Source: Natronomonas salina (GTDB taxonomy: Archaea; Halobacteriota; Halobacteria; Halobacteriales; Haloarculaceae). From it: a stretch of 64,000 nucleotides of DNA. Position 1 is the first letter of the stretch, and each line of letters begins with the position of its first letter. The DNA lies in assembly GCF_013391105.1 (NCBI RefSeq), contig NZ_CP058335.1:1488001-1552000 (forward strand), read 5' to 3'. The notes beneath the pieces were generated by a model. The model saw only the letters and a list, made by a program, of their open reading frames with translations, did not search any database and had not been told where the DNA came from. This document shows, piece after piece, positions 16,520 through 24,431 of the stretch. Position numbers and translations under genes: made by a program.

Positions 16520-17242
16520 TTACACGGCCGTTACTGTCGGCATCGCCGCCGCGCCCGCCAGCGCTCCGGCGACCGCCAGCGCCACCGCGTCCTGTCGCGA
16601 GAATCGTAATTCGGGGAGGGTCGGGTTCCACGAGAAGCACCGCGCCTGCAGCGCGAGCGCGAAGCGGTCGGCCCGCTCGAAGGCGCGGTTGAACCCCGCG
16701 ACCGCGAGCAGTCGCATCCGCCGAGGGACCGAGCGTTCCGTCCCCAGTCTGGCTCGATGGGCGTCGCGGATCCGTCCGAGGTCGGCCTGCAGGACGGGCA
16801 GGAACCGGAAGACGAACGCGACGCCCATCCCGAGGAACTGGCCGACCCGACCGGGGATCGCCCACTGCACCGCCGCCCGGGAGTCCCGGACCGGCGTCGT
16901 CCGGACGTACGCCGCGGCGACGAACAGCACCAACAGGACCCGGTACCCCGCCAGCGCCGACGGCACCGCGTCGCCGACGACGAACCACGGCGACCCCCAG
17001 GTCAACCCCTCCAGCAGCGGCGCCGCCAGCAGGAACGGGACGACGAACAGGTACTCCCGGAGGACGCGGCCCGGCGCCGTCTCCGCGACGGCCAGCAGGC
17101 CCGCAGTCAGCACCGTCAGGACGGCTAGGCCTCGCGGCGTGGTGTAGGCGAACGCGGCCGCGGCGAACCCGATCTGGACGGCCAGCTTCGACCGGGGGTC
17201 GAGCCGGTGGGCCGGCGATGACCCGGGCTCGTACGTCAGCAC
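16520..17242 (-). CDS. bioN: ECF transporter transmembrane protein EcfT (BioN)
   Basis: 240-aa membrane subunit of an energy-coupling-factor transporter (CbiQ/EcfT family). It opens MLTYEPGSSPAHRLDPRSKL, the typical EcfT start, and has about five hydrophobic segments. The coupling helices carry the family pattern of Ala-Arg-x motifs: RRMRLLAVAGFNRAFERADRF and then ALQARCFSWNP. It couples the ATPase BioM to the biotin-binding subunit BioY. Its start overlaps the bioM stop by 7 bp, so the three genes form one operon, bioY-bioM-bioN. Confidence 0.93.
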   Translation of the reverse strand: MLTYEPGSSPAHRLDPRSKLAVQIGFAAAAFAYTTPRGLAVLTVLTAGLLAVAETAPGRVLREYLFVVPFLLAAPLLEGLTWGSPWFVVGDAVPSALAGYRVLLVLFVAAAYVRTTPVRDSRAAVQWAIPGRVGQFLGMGVAFVFRFLPVLQADLGRIRDAHRARLGTERSVPRRMRLLAVAGFNRAFERADRFALALQARCFSWNPTLPELRFSRQDAVALAVAGALAGAAAMPTVTAV

Positions 17243-17934
17243 GGTCGCACGTCCGCGTCCGGGAGGCGCTCGCGGGCCGCCGCTGGCGGCTCGTCGAACG
17301 CTATCCGTCCCCCGGAGAGCGCGACCACCCGGTCGGCCCGCTCGAGCAGGTCGCGGAGGTCGTGGGTGACGACGACGACGCCCGTCCCGCGCGCCGAGAG
17401 GTCGTCGAGGTGCTCGAGGACGCGCCGCCGGGCCGGCCAGTCGAGTCCCGCGAACGGCTCGTCGAGCACGAGGTGGTCCGGCTCCATCGCGAGCGCGCCG
17501 GCGATTGCGACGCGGGACTGCTCGCCGCCGGAGAGCCGGTCGACGCGCGCGTCCCGTCGGTCTGCCATCCCGACCGCTTCGAGCGCCTCGTCGACCCGGC
17601 TGTCGATCTCCTCGCGGGGCAGCCCCAGGTTCTCCGGCCCGAACGCGACGTCGGCGCCGACGGTCGCCGTGACGAAGCAGTCCCGGGGGTTCTGGAAGAC
17701 CATCCCGACGGTCGTCCGTGCCGCCACGGGGTCGTCCTCGACCGGCCGGCCGTCGACGAGGACCGCACCCTCGTCGGGCGAGAGGAGGCCGTTGAAGTGC
17801 CTGACGAGCGTCGTCTTCCCGGAGCCGTTCGCGCCGGCGAGGACGACGAACTCGCCGTCGTCGATAGCGAGGGAGACGCCGTCCAGCGCGGTGGTCCCAC
17901 TGTAGCGGTGGACGACGTCCCGGACGTCGATCAT
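17236..17934 (-). CDS. bioM: ECF transporter ATP-binding protein (BioM/EcfA)
   Basis: 232-aa ABC ATPase. Walker A is GANGSGKTT (34-42), the Q-loop is FQNPRDCF, the signature LSGGEQSR, Walker B LVLDEPFAGLD and the switch histidine in VVVTHDL are all intact. It starts at ATG 17934 (MIDVRDVVHRYSG); the frame is open further upstream but that part is antisense to nothing real and overlaps bioY. Its ATG overlaps the bioY stop (ATGA). As there is a single ATPase gene, the complex likely uses an EcfA homodimer, as in the dedicated group I ECF systems. Confidence 0.95.
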   Translation of the reverse strand: MIDVRDVVHRYSGTTALDGVSLAIDDGEFVVLAGANGSGKTTLVRHFNGLLSPDEGAVLVDGRPVEDDPVAARTTVGMVFQNPRDCFVTATVGADVAFGPENLGLPREEIDSRVDEALEAVGMADRRDARVDRLSGGEQSRVAIAGALAMEPDHLVLDEPFAGLDWPARRRVLEHLDDLSARGTGVVVVTHDLRDLLERADRVVALSGGRIAFDEPPAAARERLPDADVRPC

Positions 17935-18515
17935 TCGGCGCGGATCGCGTCGCTCCGGATGATGCCGATTGCGGCCGCCATCTTCGCGGCCTCCGCGGGG
18001 ACGAAGACGACTGCGCCGGTGATGACAGCCGCCCGAACCGACATCTCGAGGGTGTACCACATGAACGGGACGCCGAGGCCGTAGATGACGAGGACGGCCG
18101 CCGCCATGGCGCCGACGAGTCGGGGCACGGACGCGGCCGCGAGCGACCGCAGTTCGAGTCCGCCGTGGGCTATCGCGCCAACTACGGCCGCCGCCAGCGG
18201 GTACGACAGCAGGTAGCCGCCCGTCGGACCGAGGAGGACCCCGAGCCCGGCAGCGCCCTGCGAGAAGACCGGCGCACCGAGCGCGCCGGCCAGCAGGTAC
18301 AGCACCATCGCCGCGCCGCCCCACAGCGGACCGAGCATCAGGCCCGCCAGGAAGACGCCCAGCACCTGGAGGGTGACCGGCGCCGGGGAAAGCGGATAGG
18401 GGAACGATACGTAGGCGAACGCCCCGACGAGTGCCGCGAACAGCGCCGTCCGGGCGACGTTCAGCGCCATCTCCTCTCCGACGAGTTCCACGTCGGCCGT
18501 TGACGTACTGCTCAT
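17931..18515 (-). CDS. bioY: Biotin transporter substrate-binding subunit BioY
   Basis: 194-aa S-component with six hydrophobic segments. Family signatures are present: SPAPVTLQVLGVFLAGLMLGP (split: the PVTLQ and LAGLMLG parts), LYLLAGALGAPVF and GPTGGYLLSYPLAA, the last being the most conserved BioY motif. It starts at ATG 18515 (MSSTSTADVE). A weak AT-rich box on the minus strand (plus 18540-18549) is about 30 bp upstream. It imports biotin together with BioM and BioN. Biotin synthesis genes are not in the window, so uptake may be the main source (inference). Confidence 0.95.
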   Translation of the reverse strand: MSSTSTADVELVGEEMALNVARTALFAALVGAFAYVSFPYPLSPAPVTLQVLGVFLAGLMLGPLWGGAAMVLYLLAGALGAPVFSQGAAGLGVLLGPTGGYLLSYPLAAAVVGAIAHGGLELRSLAAASVPRLVGAMAAAVLVIYGLGVPFMWYTLEMSVRAAVITGAVVFVPAEAAKMAAAIGIIRSDAIRAE

Positions 18516-18579
18516 GGCGGGAGACACCTCGTCAACCGACTTGATTGTACCGGTCGACGGGACCCCGAACGAACGTGGG

Positions 18580-18590
18580 TTTATATATAT
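18580..18590 (+). promoter_or_regulatory. Strong TATA box of the Cmi4 gene
   Basis: TTTATATATAT is one of the best TATA boxes in the window. Its centre is about 30 bp upstream of the ATG at 18615. It lies in the divergent 99-bp gap with bioY. Confidence 0.65.
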
Positions 18591-18614
18591 CAAGACCGTT
18601 ATCTGAGGGCCAGG

Positions 18615-19211
18615 ATGGACGAGAAGACCGAGGAGCTCCGCGACATCTTCATGGACGTCACGGACGAGGAGGCCGTGACGGAGCGCCAGGAGGAGTCGCG
18701 CGGCTCGCTGACCGACGAGCGCGACGCCGGGGAGCGAATCGGTGCGATCGTCGCCCAGATGCGCGAACGGTACGACTTCGACACCGAACTGACCGACGAC
18801 GAACTCGTCGGGGTGGTCGAGGGGTTCTACACCGGGGCGAGCGACAGCGAGATCGCCGACGACCTCGACGTCTCCCGGCGGGACGTCTTCCGGGCCCGCC
18901 TCGACCTCCACCTCGTCCGCGAGCGGGACACCGACGCCCCGTTCGAACTCGCGGAGTTCCGCGAATTGCTCTCGGAGGAGACCCCCACGAAGGAGGTCGC
19001 AGCCCACTTCGACGTCTCGCCGTCGACCGTCCGCCGCTACCGCCGCGTCGTCGCGGCCCGAAACGAGGCCCGACAGGTCAGCGACCGCTTCCGCAGCGAG
19101 TTCGAGGACGCCCTCGTCGACGCCGACCTCGCCGAGCAGTTCACCAGCGACATGAAGGACGACGGCCTCGACGAGGCCACCGACGGCATGGAGACGAACG
19201 TCTCGTTCTGA
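18615..19211 (+). CDS. Conditioned medium-induced protein 4 (Cmi4) homologue, HTH-containing
   Basis: 198-aa soluble acidic protein. The N-terminus MDEKTEELRDIFMDVTDEE matches what I know of the haloarchaeal family named conditioned medium-induced protein 4. Two helix-turn-helix-like segments are visible: GASDSEIADDLDVSRRDVFRARLDLHL (around 75-100) and TPTKEVAAHFDVSPSTVRRYRR (around 125-146). It therefore may bind DNA, perhaps in density- or medium-dependent regulation, but no target is known. A strong TATA box precedes it. It is divergent from the biotin uptake operon and not obviously linked to it. Confidence 0.8.
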   Translation: MDEKTEELRDIFMDVTDEEAVTERQEESRGSLTDERDAGERIGAIVAQMRERYDFDTELTDDELVGVVEGFYTGASDSEIADDLDVSRRDVFRARLDLHLVRERDTDAPFELAEFRELLSEETPTKEVAAHFDVSPSTVRRYRRVVAARNEARQVSDRFRSEFEDALVDADLAEQFTSDMKDDGLDEATDGMETNVSF

Positions 19212-19349
19212 GCGGCCCGCCGAGACACGACCCTCGATTTTATACGGGGGAACGCGGCCAGACGGACCGTGCGCTGAGTTATCGCCGTCAGTCCGCCGAG
19301 GCCGGAGCGCGGGACACGGGCTGACGGGGGAGACCGTTCCGCCTGCTCG

Positions 19350-19730
19350 CTACAGTTCCACGTACACGTCGTTCGTCCCGACGTACCGCTCGACGCGCGA
19401 TTCGAAGGCGCCGGCGCCGGGCCACTCGACGTCCACGCCGAGGGCGTCCGGGTCCCCGACGTAGGTCCACAGTTCATCCTCGTCGCTCGGAATCCGGACG
19501 CGGACGTAGAGACCCCGCTCGACCCCCTCGTACGCGTCGAGCGTCGAGAGATCGCCGTCACGGAGCCGCAGCGCCCGACCCGCTGTCTCGCCGCCCGGGA
19601 CGAGCGTCGGGTAGCGACCGCTCGCCCGCCCCAGCCCGACGAGTCGCGCCTCCGGCCCGTAGTCGGCGTGGCCCAGCACCTCGCGAGCGCGTCCCGGGTC
19701 GCGGAGCGTCCCGTAGACGAAGACGTCCAT
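19350..19730 (-). CDS. Gamma-glutamylcyclotransferase-like (AIG2/GGCT) protein
   Basis: 126-aa single-domain protein of the AIG2/GGCT fold. The signature VFVYGTLRDPG at the N-terminus, a central TLDAYEGVERGLYVRV carrying the catalytic-type Glu, and the final WTYVG-containing strand are present. Family members release 5-oxoproline from gamma-glutamyl amines or peptides; in haloarchaea gamma-glutamylcysteine is the major thiol, so it could act on that (inference). It starts at ATG 19730. The 208-bp gap upstream of it shows no gene. Confidence 0.85.
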   Translation of the reverse strand: MDVFVYGTLRDPGRAREVLGHADYGPEARLVGLGRASGRYPTLVPGGETAGRALRLRDGDLSTLDAYEGVERGLYVRVRIPSDEDELWTYVGDPDALGVDVEWPGAGAFESRVERYVGTNDVYVEL

Positions 19731-19950
19731 GGCACCGCTTCGCGGCGGCGGTACAAGAAGGGTCGAACCGGCGCCCCGACGCTCGCCGACCGCCTGCTCG
19801 CTTCCCCTGGGGGACCCGGGAGACAGCCGACGACGGTAGCGCGGAGGCGCGGCTCGAGGGAGTGACTGGTGAGATCAGACCGTCGTTCGGGGGGTTTCAG
19901 CCGCGACTCGGTCGAAGCGCTGATTACAGCGCGGGCGAATGTACGGACGA

Positions 19951-20592
19951 ATGCTGTCGTCCTCGTGGAAACGTGACATCGCGTCCGGGCTCATCGTTCT
20001 GGTTCCCCTGCTCGTGACGGCCTACGTCGTCGCGTTCATCTACCAGTCCATCGCGAACCTCCCCTTCCTCCGGACCGCCCTGGAGAACCAGCGGGTCGCC
20101 GTCCGGGTGCTGGTCACGCTCGTGCTGTTCGCACTCCTCGTCCTCTCGGTCGGCTACCTGATGCGGACGACGGTCGGCGACCTCCTGGAGCAGTCACTCG
20201 ACAACGTGATGAACCGCCTCCCGGGCCTCCGCATCGTCTACAACGCCTCGAAGATGGCGGTCGAGACCGCCGTCAGCGGCCCGGAGGACCTGCAGACGCC
20301 CGTGAAGCTGGAGACGTGGAACGGGATGCGGATGACCGCCTTCAAAACCGGCAAGTCGACGAAGGACGGCCGCGACATCCTCTTTCTCCCGACCGCGCCG
20401 AACATCACCACCGGGTTCGTCGTGGAGGTCGAGCCGGACCGGTACACGGAGATGGACGAGAACGTCGAGGACGCCCTGACCCGCATCCTCAGCGCCGGCT
20501 TCGGCGAGAGCCAGGAACGCGGCATCCAGATCGACGTCAGCGAGGAGTCGCCCGTCGCCCGCGCCGAGGAGCGCTCGACCGACGACGACTGA
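19951..20592 (+). CDS. DUF502 family membrane protein
   Basis: 213 aa from ATG 19951 (an alternative ATG lies at 19939). A GATTACA box at 19922-19928 is 26 bp from 19951, supporting the shorter, leaderless form. Two hydrophobic segments near residues 10-32 and 47-70 are followed by a soluble beta-rich domain. Family features are SGLIVLVPLLVTAYVV, PGLRIVYNASKMAVE and LPTAPNITTGFVVEV. DUF502 proteins have no settled function. The stop directly abuts the stop of the convergent proline dehydrogenase gene. Confidence 0.9.
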   Translation: MLSSSWKRDIASGLIVLVPLLVTAYVVAFIYQSIANLPFLRTALENQRVAVRVLVTLVLFALLVLSVGYLMRTTVGDLLEQSLDNVMNRLPGLRIVYNASKMAVETAVSGPEDLQTPVKLETWNGMRMTAFKTGKSTKDGRDILFLPTAPNITTGFVVEVEPDRYTEMDENVEDALTRILSAGFGESQERGIQIDVSEESPVARAEERSTDDD

Positions 20593-21429
20593 CTACCGGC
20601 CGAGGACCGCTCGCAGCGCGAACAGTGCGTTCTCCTTCCGCTCGGCGACCCGCCGGTAGAAGTACGATAGCCAGCGGTCGCCGTAGGGGATGTACTGGTA
20701 GACGTCGACATCGTCGGCCGCGAGGTCGCGCTGGGCGTCCTCGCGGACGCCCATCAGCATCTGGACCTCGTAGTCGGTGCCGTACTCTGCGTGGAGGTCC
20801 CGGGCCAGCGAGATCATCGCGGGGTCGTGGCTGCCGACCGCGACGCCGCCGTCGAAGGTCCGGAACGCCAGTTCGAGGTCCTCTCGGTAGGCCTCGTTCA
20901 CGTCCGCCTTGTCGGTGTAGGCCACCTCGGACGGTTCGTCGTAGGCGCCCTTGACGAGCCGGACCTTCCCCGGGAGGTCGGCTAGCCGCGCGAGGTCCTC
21001 GCGCGTGCGGCGGAGGTTCGCCTGCAGGCAGACGCCCATCCCGGGGTGCCGTCGGACCTGCGTCTCGAAGGCGTCGAGCGTCGCGTCGGTCGTCGTGTGG
21101 TCCTCCATGTCGACCCAGACGAAGCCGCCGCAGTCGGCCGCGGCGTCGACGACGCGCTCGAGGTTCTCCCGGAAGACCGACTCGCCGACGTCGAGGCCGA
21201 GCTGGGACGGTTTCACGGAGACGCAGGCGTCGAGGTCGGTCGCCGCGACGGTCTCGAGCAGCTCGCAGTAGGTCCGCGCGTCGTCGTCGGCCGGGGCCCG
21301 TTCGCCGTAGTGCTCGCCGAGCAGGTTGAGTATCGCGCCGACGCCGTCGTCATCCAGCCGGCGGGCGCGCTCCATCGCGGTCGCGGCCGACTCGCCGGCG
21401 ACGAACTGCCGGGCGATGGGCGGAATCAT
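20593..21429 (-). CDS. Proline dehydrogenase (PRODH/PutA domain)
   Basis: FAD enzyme oxidising proline to pyrroline-5-carboxylate, monofunctional (278 aa; no aldehyde dehydrogenase domain). The TIM-barrel motifs are [49 protein letters not shown] and the C-terminal [17 protein letters not shown], which contains the proline-binding Arg pair. The ATG at 21429 ([13 protein letters not shown]) is chosen; a TTG 27 bp upstream extends the frame but reads unlike family members. The electron acceptor is expected to be the membrane quinone pool. Confidence 0.92.
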   Translation of the reverse strand: MIPPIARQFVAGESAATAMERARRLDDDGVGAILNLLGEHYGERAPADDDARTYCELLETVAATDLDACVSVKPSQLGLDVGESVFRENLERVVDAAADCGGFVWVDMEDHTTTDATLDAFETQVRRHPGMGVCLQANLRRTREDLARLADLPGKVRLVKGAYDEPSEVAYTDKADVNEAYREDLELAFRTFDGGVAVGSHDPAMISLARDLHAEYGTDYEVQMLMGVREDAQRDLAADDVDVYQYIPYGDRWLSYFYRRVAERKENALFALRAVLGR

Positions 21430-21493
21430 GCCGGAGAATACCGCCGCCCGCGTCAAGAGCCTACGGGGTCTCGGGGCTCGTGGAACCCCAATC

Positions 21494-21500
21494 CATTATA
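21494..21500 (+). promoter_or_regulatory. TATA box of carS
   Basis: CATTATA at 21494-21500 is centred 27 bp upstream of the carS ATG at 21524, fixing a leaderless start inside a much longer open frame. Confidence 0.55.
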
Positions 21501-21523
21501 CGCCCGCCGGTCGCACGCCGGAT

Positions 21524-22069
21524 ATGGTAGTCGAGACGGTCGCGACGGCGGTGTGGGCGATGTTCCCCGCCTACATCCCGAACAACGTCGCCGTGCTGGC
21601 CGGCGGTGGCCGGCCGATAGACGCGGGCAAGACCTGGAACGACGGCAAGCGCGTCCTCGGCGACGGGAAGACCTGGCGCGGGACGGCCTTCGGGACCGCC
21701 GCCGGCGTCGTCGTCGCGCTGCTGCTCAACCAGCTCCACCCGGTCGTCGACGGCGTCACCGCGTTCGACCTCCCGGTCTTCCCTCTCCACGCCGCCGTCG
21801 CGCTGGCGTTCGGCGCGATGCTGGGCGACATCACCGCGTCGTTCCTCAAGCGCCGCACCGGCCGGGAGCGCGGGGCCTCCTTCCCCGGCGTCGACCAGCT
21901 GGACTTCGTGGTGATGGCGCTGCTGCTGACCGCCGTCGTCGCGACGGGCTGGTTCTTCGAGACGTTCACGCTGCCCGTCGTCGCCGCGGTGGTCGTGCTC
22001 ACGCCGCTGCTCCACGTCGGCACGAACGCCATCGCCTACGCCCTGGGACTGAAGGACGAACCCTGGTGA
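21524..22069 (+). CDS. carS: CDP-archaeol synthase
   Basis: Transfers CMP from CTP to 2,3-bis-O-geranylgeranylglycerol phosphate, the branch-point step to archaeal polar lipids. 181-aa membrane protein with about five hydrophobic segments. Conserved signatures are [48 protein letters not shown] and [11 protein letters not shown], the last resembling the Asp-containing CDP-alcohol synthase motif of CdsA. The start at 21524 is supported by the TATA box. Directly after its stop codon lies a multi-hairpin repeat element (22069-22205). Confidence 0.96.
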   Translation: MVVETVATAVWAMFPAYIPNNVAVLAGGGRPIDAGKTWNDGKRVLGDGKTWRGTAFGTAAGVVVALLLNQLHPVVDGVTAFDLPVFPLHAAVALAFGAMLGDITASFLKRRTGRERGASFPGVDQLDFVVMALLLTAVVATGWFFETFTLPVVAAVVVLTPLLHVGTNAIAYALGLKDEPW

Positions 22070-22205
22070 ACCCACTTTTTGCACGGGCCGGCTTCGCCGG
22101 CCCGGCAAAAACTTGGGGAAAATAGGCGCTACGGCGACTCGCTCCCTACGGTCGCTCGCCGCCGGGAACCGCGTGTTCCCTGCAGTCGCACGCGGATGCT
22201 GGCTC
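22069..22205 (+). repeat. Intergenic multi-hairpin element, copy A
   Basis: Begins at the carS stop codon. A composite hairpin has outer arms CCCACTTTTTGC (22071-22082) and GCAAAAACTTGGGG (22105-22118) around a perfect 9-bp stem CGGGCCGGC (22084-22092), loop TTC, GCCGGCCCG (22096-22104). AAAATA follows, then a module GGCGCTACGGCG...CGGTCGCTCGCC, the conserved word GGGAACCGCG, a third short stem and CGCGGATGCTGG. A second copy with the same order of words is at 33280-33474. Both sit between convergent genes. It is likely a mobile or dispersed terminator-like element. Confidence 0.75.
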
Positions 22206-22227
22206 GTTGTAACCGCCCGAAGGAGAG

Positions 22228-23019
22228 TCAGTCATCGTCGGCTGCGGACCGCGTTGAGGCAGTCAATCTGTCGACGGGGGTCGTCGGAAGCCCCTGGCCA
22301 TCACCGTCGGCGAACGCCCGGATCGCGTCGTCCGCGTGGTCGCCATGCTCGAGGTACCGGCCGTCCGCGCGGAGGTGCACCAGCGCCTCGCAGTCGACGC
22401 AGTAGCAGTAGCCGGCCGACCCGGCGGTCCCGTGGGCCGCCTGCCGGACCGACTTGCAGAGCCGGTGGCGTCCCCACCAGTCACCGCAGTTCGGACACTC
22501 GAAGACGTAGGCGTAGTCGTCCGGCGTCCGCTCGTACGGCGACCTGCACCGACCGTCGAGGTCGAGGGGGTCGACCCACGCCCGGAACGACGGGCCGTGG
22601 CCGGGCTCTATCGGAATCACCGATTCGCCGGTGGCGCCGCCGTCTCCGGTGGCGCCCCCGCCGGCGCGAACCTCGGGCGGGCCGTCGCCGACGAGCGCGA
22701 CGCCGCCCGCGTGCTGGTGCTGCCAAGCGTGGACGAGTTCGTGGCGGATCGTCTCCTCGCAGGCCGCGAACCCGGCGCGCTCGGAGACGTGCGCGGCCAC
22801 GGTGACGGTACAGCGACCGTCGTCCTCGTAGGTGCAGGACCCGTTCTTCCGCCTCGCGCGGGTGCTGGTCGCCCACTCGAGCCGCCCGAGGTCGAGGTCC
22901 GACAGGGGCCACTCGTCGCCGAGGACGACCGCCTCCCCGTACGCGCGCGCCCGTCGCGACAGGTCGTGGTCGTCGGCGAGGCGTCCCTCGAACCCGCCCG
23001 CGTCCGTCGGTGCTGTCAC
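22228..23019 (-). CDS. SprT-like zinc metalloprotein
   Basis: 263 aa from the GTG at 23019. The zinc-protease motif RHELVHAWQHQ places HELVH at 93-97. The C-terminal part has a zinc ribbon: FECPNCGDWWGRHRLC, then GYCYCVDC. This is the SprT/Spartan layout (metalloprotease core plus zinc ribbon), proteins that in eukaryotes cleave DNA-protein crosslinks; here the role is inferred. A Gly/Ala-rich insertion (GAGGGATGDGGATGE region) separates the halves. A minus-strand TATA box (plus 23045-23052) lies about 30 bp upstream of the GTG, which rules out the upstream-extended frame. Confidence 0.85.
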   Translation of the reverse strand: MTAPTDAGGFEGRLADDHDLSRRARAYGEAVVLGDEWPLSDLDLGRLEWATSTRARRKNGSCTYEDDGRCTVTVAAHVSERAGFAACEETIRHELVHAWQHQHAGGVALVGDGPPEVRAGGGATGDGGATGESVIPIEPGHGPSFRAWVDPLDLDGRCRSPYERTPDDYAYVFECPNCGDWWGRHRLCKSVRQAAHGTAGSAGYCYCVDCEALVHLRADGRYLEHGDHADDAIRAFADGDGQGLPTTPVDRLTASTRSAADDD

Positions 23020-23044
23020 TCGGTCGTAGCTATGCGCAGGCGGG

Positions 23045-23052
23045 GATATAGC
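23045..23052 (-). promoter_or_regulatory. TATA box of the SprT-like gene
   Basis: Minus-strand GCTATATC, centred about 29-30 bp from the GTG at 23019; it supports a leaderless GTG start. Confidence 0.5.
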
Positions 23053-23125
23053 TGCTGTTCTGGCATCGACCCGATAGCCGTCTGGTGGTTCGACCGCTGG
23101 TGGACCGTCGAACGTTGCACCCAAG

Positions 23126-23133
23126 TTTATATT
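23126..23133 (+). promoter_or_regulatory. TATA box of the DUF2157 gene
   Basis: TTTATATT, centred 28 bp upstream of the ATG at 23157, so the transcript is probably leaderless. Confidence 0.6.
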
Positions 23134-23156
23134 GCACACCCAATCCACTGCCGACC

Positions 23157-24254
23157 ATGGACCCCGATGCCCTCCGCGACGAGGTCGAGGAGTGGGTCCG
23201 CGACGGGATCATCACCGACGCCCAGGCCGAGGAGATCCTCTCCCGATACGAGACCGACGAGGAGCGCCGACCGCGGGCCGTCCTCGTCCTCTCCATCGTC
23301 GGGTCGGCGCTCGTTTTCTCCGGCATCCTGCTGTTCCTCGCGACGAACTGGCAGGACCTCCACCGGGCGGCGCGGACGCTCGTGCTGCTCGCCGGGCCGG
23401 GGCTCGCCTTCTACGGCGGCCTGCAGGCCTACGACCACGACGTCCCCCGCGTCGGCCACGCCCTCTGCATCCTGGGGGCGCTGCTCGTCGGCCCCTCGCT
23501 GTTCCTCTTCGACGACCTGTTCTCGATCGGGATCGCCGCGGAGTGGCTCCTGCTGGCGTGGACCGCCGTCGCCCTCCCGACCGGCCACGGCCTCAAGTCG
23601 CGGCCCGGGACCGGCCTCGGCATCGCGCTGCTGGCGGGGGTCGTGGTCGTGGTATCGGAGCCCGCCGACCCGCTGCCCGCCGTCGGACTGCTCGGCGTCG
23701 CCGTCTTCTCGCTCGGCCGGATGCGCTCGGGGCGGGTCCCCTGGGTCTACCGGATGGGCGGCGTCGTGCTGAGCCTCGGGACCCTGCTCGTGATGACGAT
23801 GCTGGAGGGGCAATTCGACTTCTACCAGGTGGGCTCGATCCCGGTGCTGGTGGCCACGAGCGCCGGCGCGGTCGCCGGCGGGTGGTGGCTCCACCAGGCC
23901 GACGAGCGGGAGGCCGTCGAGTGGTCGGTCATCGTCCTCGCGGCGCTGCTGCTCTCGACCACCGTCGCCGTCTTCGCCCCCGAGACCGTCCCGGAACTGC
24001 TCGCCTTCGGCTGCCTCCACGTCGCCGCCCTGGCGGGGCTCATCGCCACCGGCTACCTGGGCTACCGCTCGCGGTCCCGGACGCTCATCGACCTCGTCGC
24101 CCTCGGCGGCCTGGTCCAGACGCTGTCGTTCGTCGAGGCGACGGTCGTCTCGGCGCTCTCCGGGTCCATCGCGCTCGTCGTCGCCGGCCTCATCCTGCTG
24201 GCCGCCGGCGTCGCCCTCGAGCGGGGCCGACGAACGCTCCTGTCGCGGCTCTGA
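23157..24254 (+). CDS. DUF2157 family multi-pass membrane protein
   Basis: 365 aa. The N-terminal cytoplasmic helix pair (DALRDEVEEWVRDGIITDAQAEEILSRY, split by family as W-x-x-x-G-I-I-T and A-x-x-I-L) is the DUF2157 signature, followed by about eleven hydrophobic segments with short loops. The family has no established function. There are few charged residues inside membrane segments, so a transporter role is not obvious. The start at 23157 follows a TATA box. It is divergent from the SprT-like gene and lies 177 bp from the convergent thermosome gene; that gap shows no gene. Confidence 0.88.
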   Translation: MDPDALRDEVEEWVRDGIITDAQAEEILSRYETDEERRPRAVLVLSIVGSALVFSGILLFLATNWQDLHRAARTLVLLAGPGLAFYGGLQAYDHDVPRVGHALCILGALLVGPSLFLFDDLFSIGIAAEWLLLAWTAVALPTGHGLKSRPGTGLGIALLAGVVVVVSEPADPLPAVGLLGVAVFSLGRMRSGRVPWVYRMGGVVLSLGTLLVMTMLEGQFDFYQVGSIPVLVATSAGAVAGGWWLHQADEREAVEWSVIVLAALLLSTTVAVFAPETVPELLAFGCLHVAALAGLIATGYLGYRSRSRTLIDLVALGGLVQTLSFVEATVVSALSGSIALVVAGLILLAAGVALERGRRTLLSRL

Positions 24255-24431
24255 AATCGGGACCTCGCGGAGCCGCCCTGCTGTCGGGTCTGCCGCGGAC
24301 GATTACATCTGCCAGGTACACGTCGGTCGAACGCCGCAGCGGGAGCTACCCGGCGAGAAATAAGGAAGGATCGTTCGGGAGGCGGTGCAGTGCGGTGAGG
24401 GGGCGAAGGGGCGTTCGTAATTCCCGTCGAA

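Noticed and set aside
19760-19772. tRNA T-loop-like GGGTCGAACCGGC
   Set aside because: No acceptor stem, anticodon arm or D-loop can be fitted around it.
22069-22205. Hairpin elements as CRISPR repeats or insertion-sequence ends
   Set aside because: The two copies are 11 kb apart, differ in stem sequence and have no spacers, no transposase and no target-site duplication that I can see.
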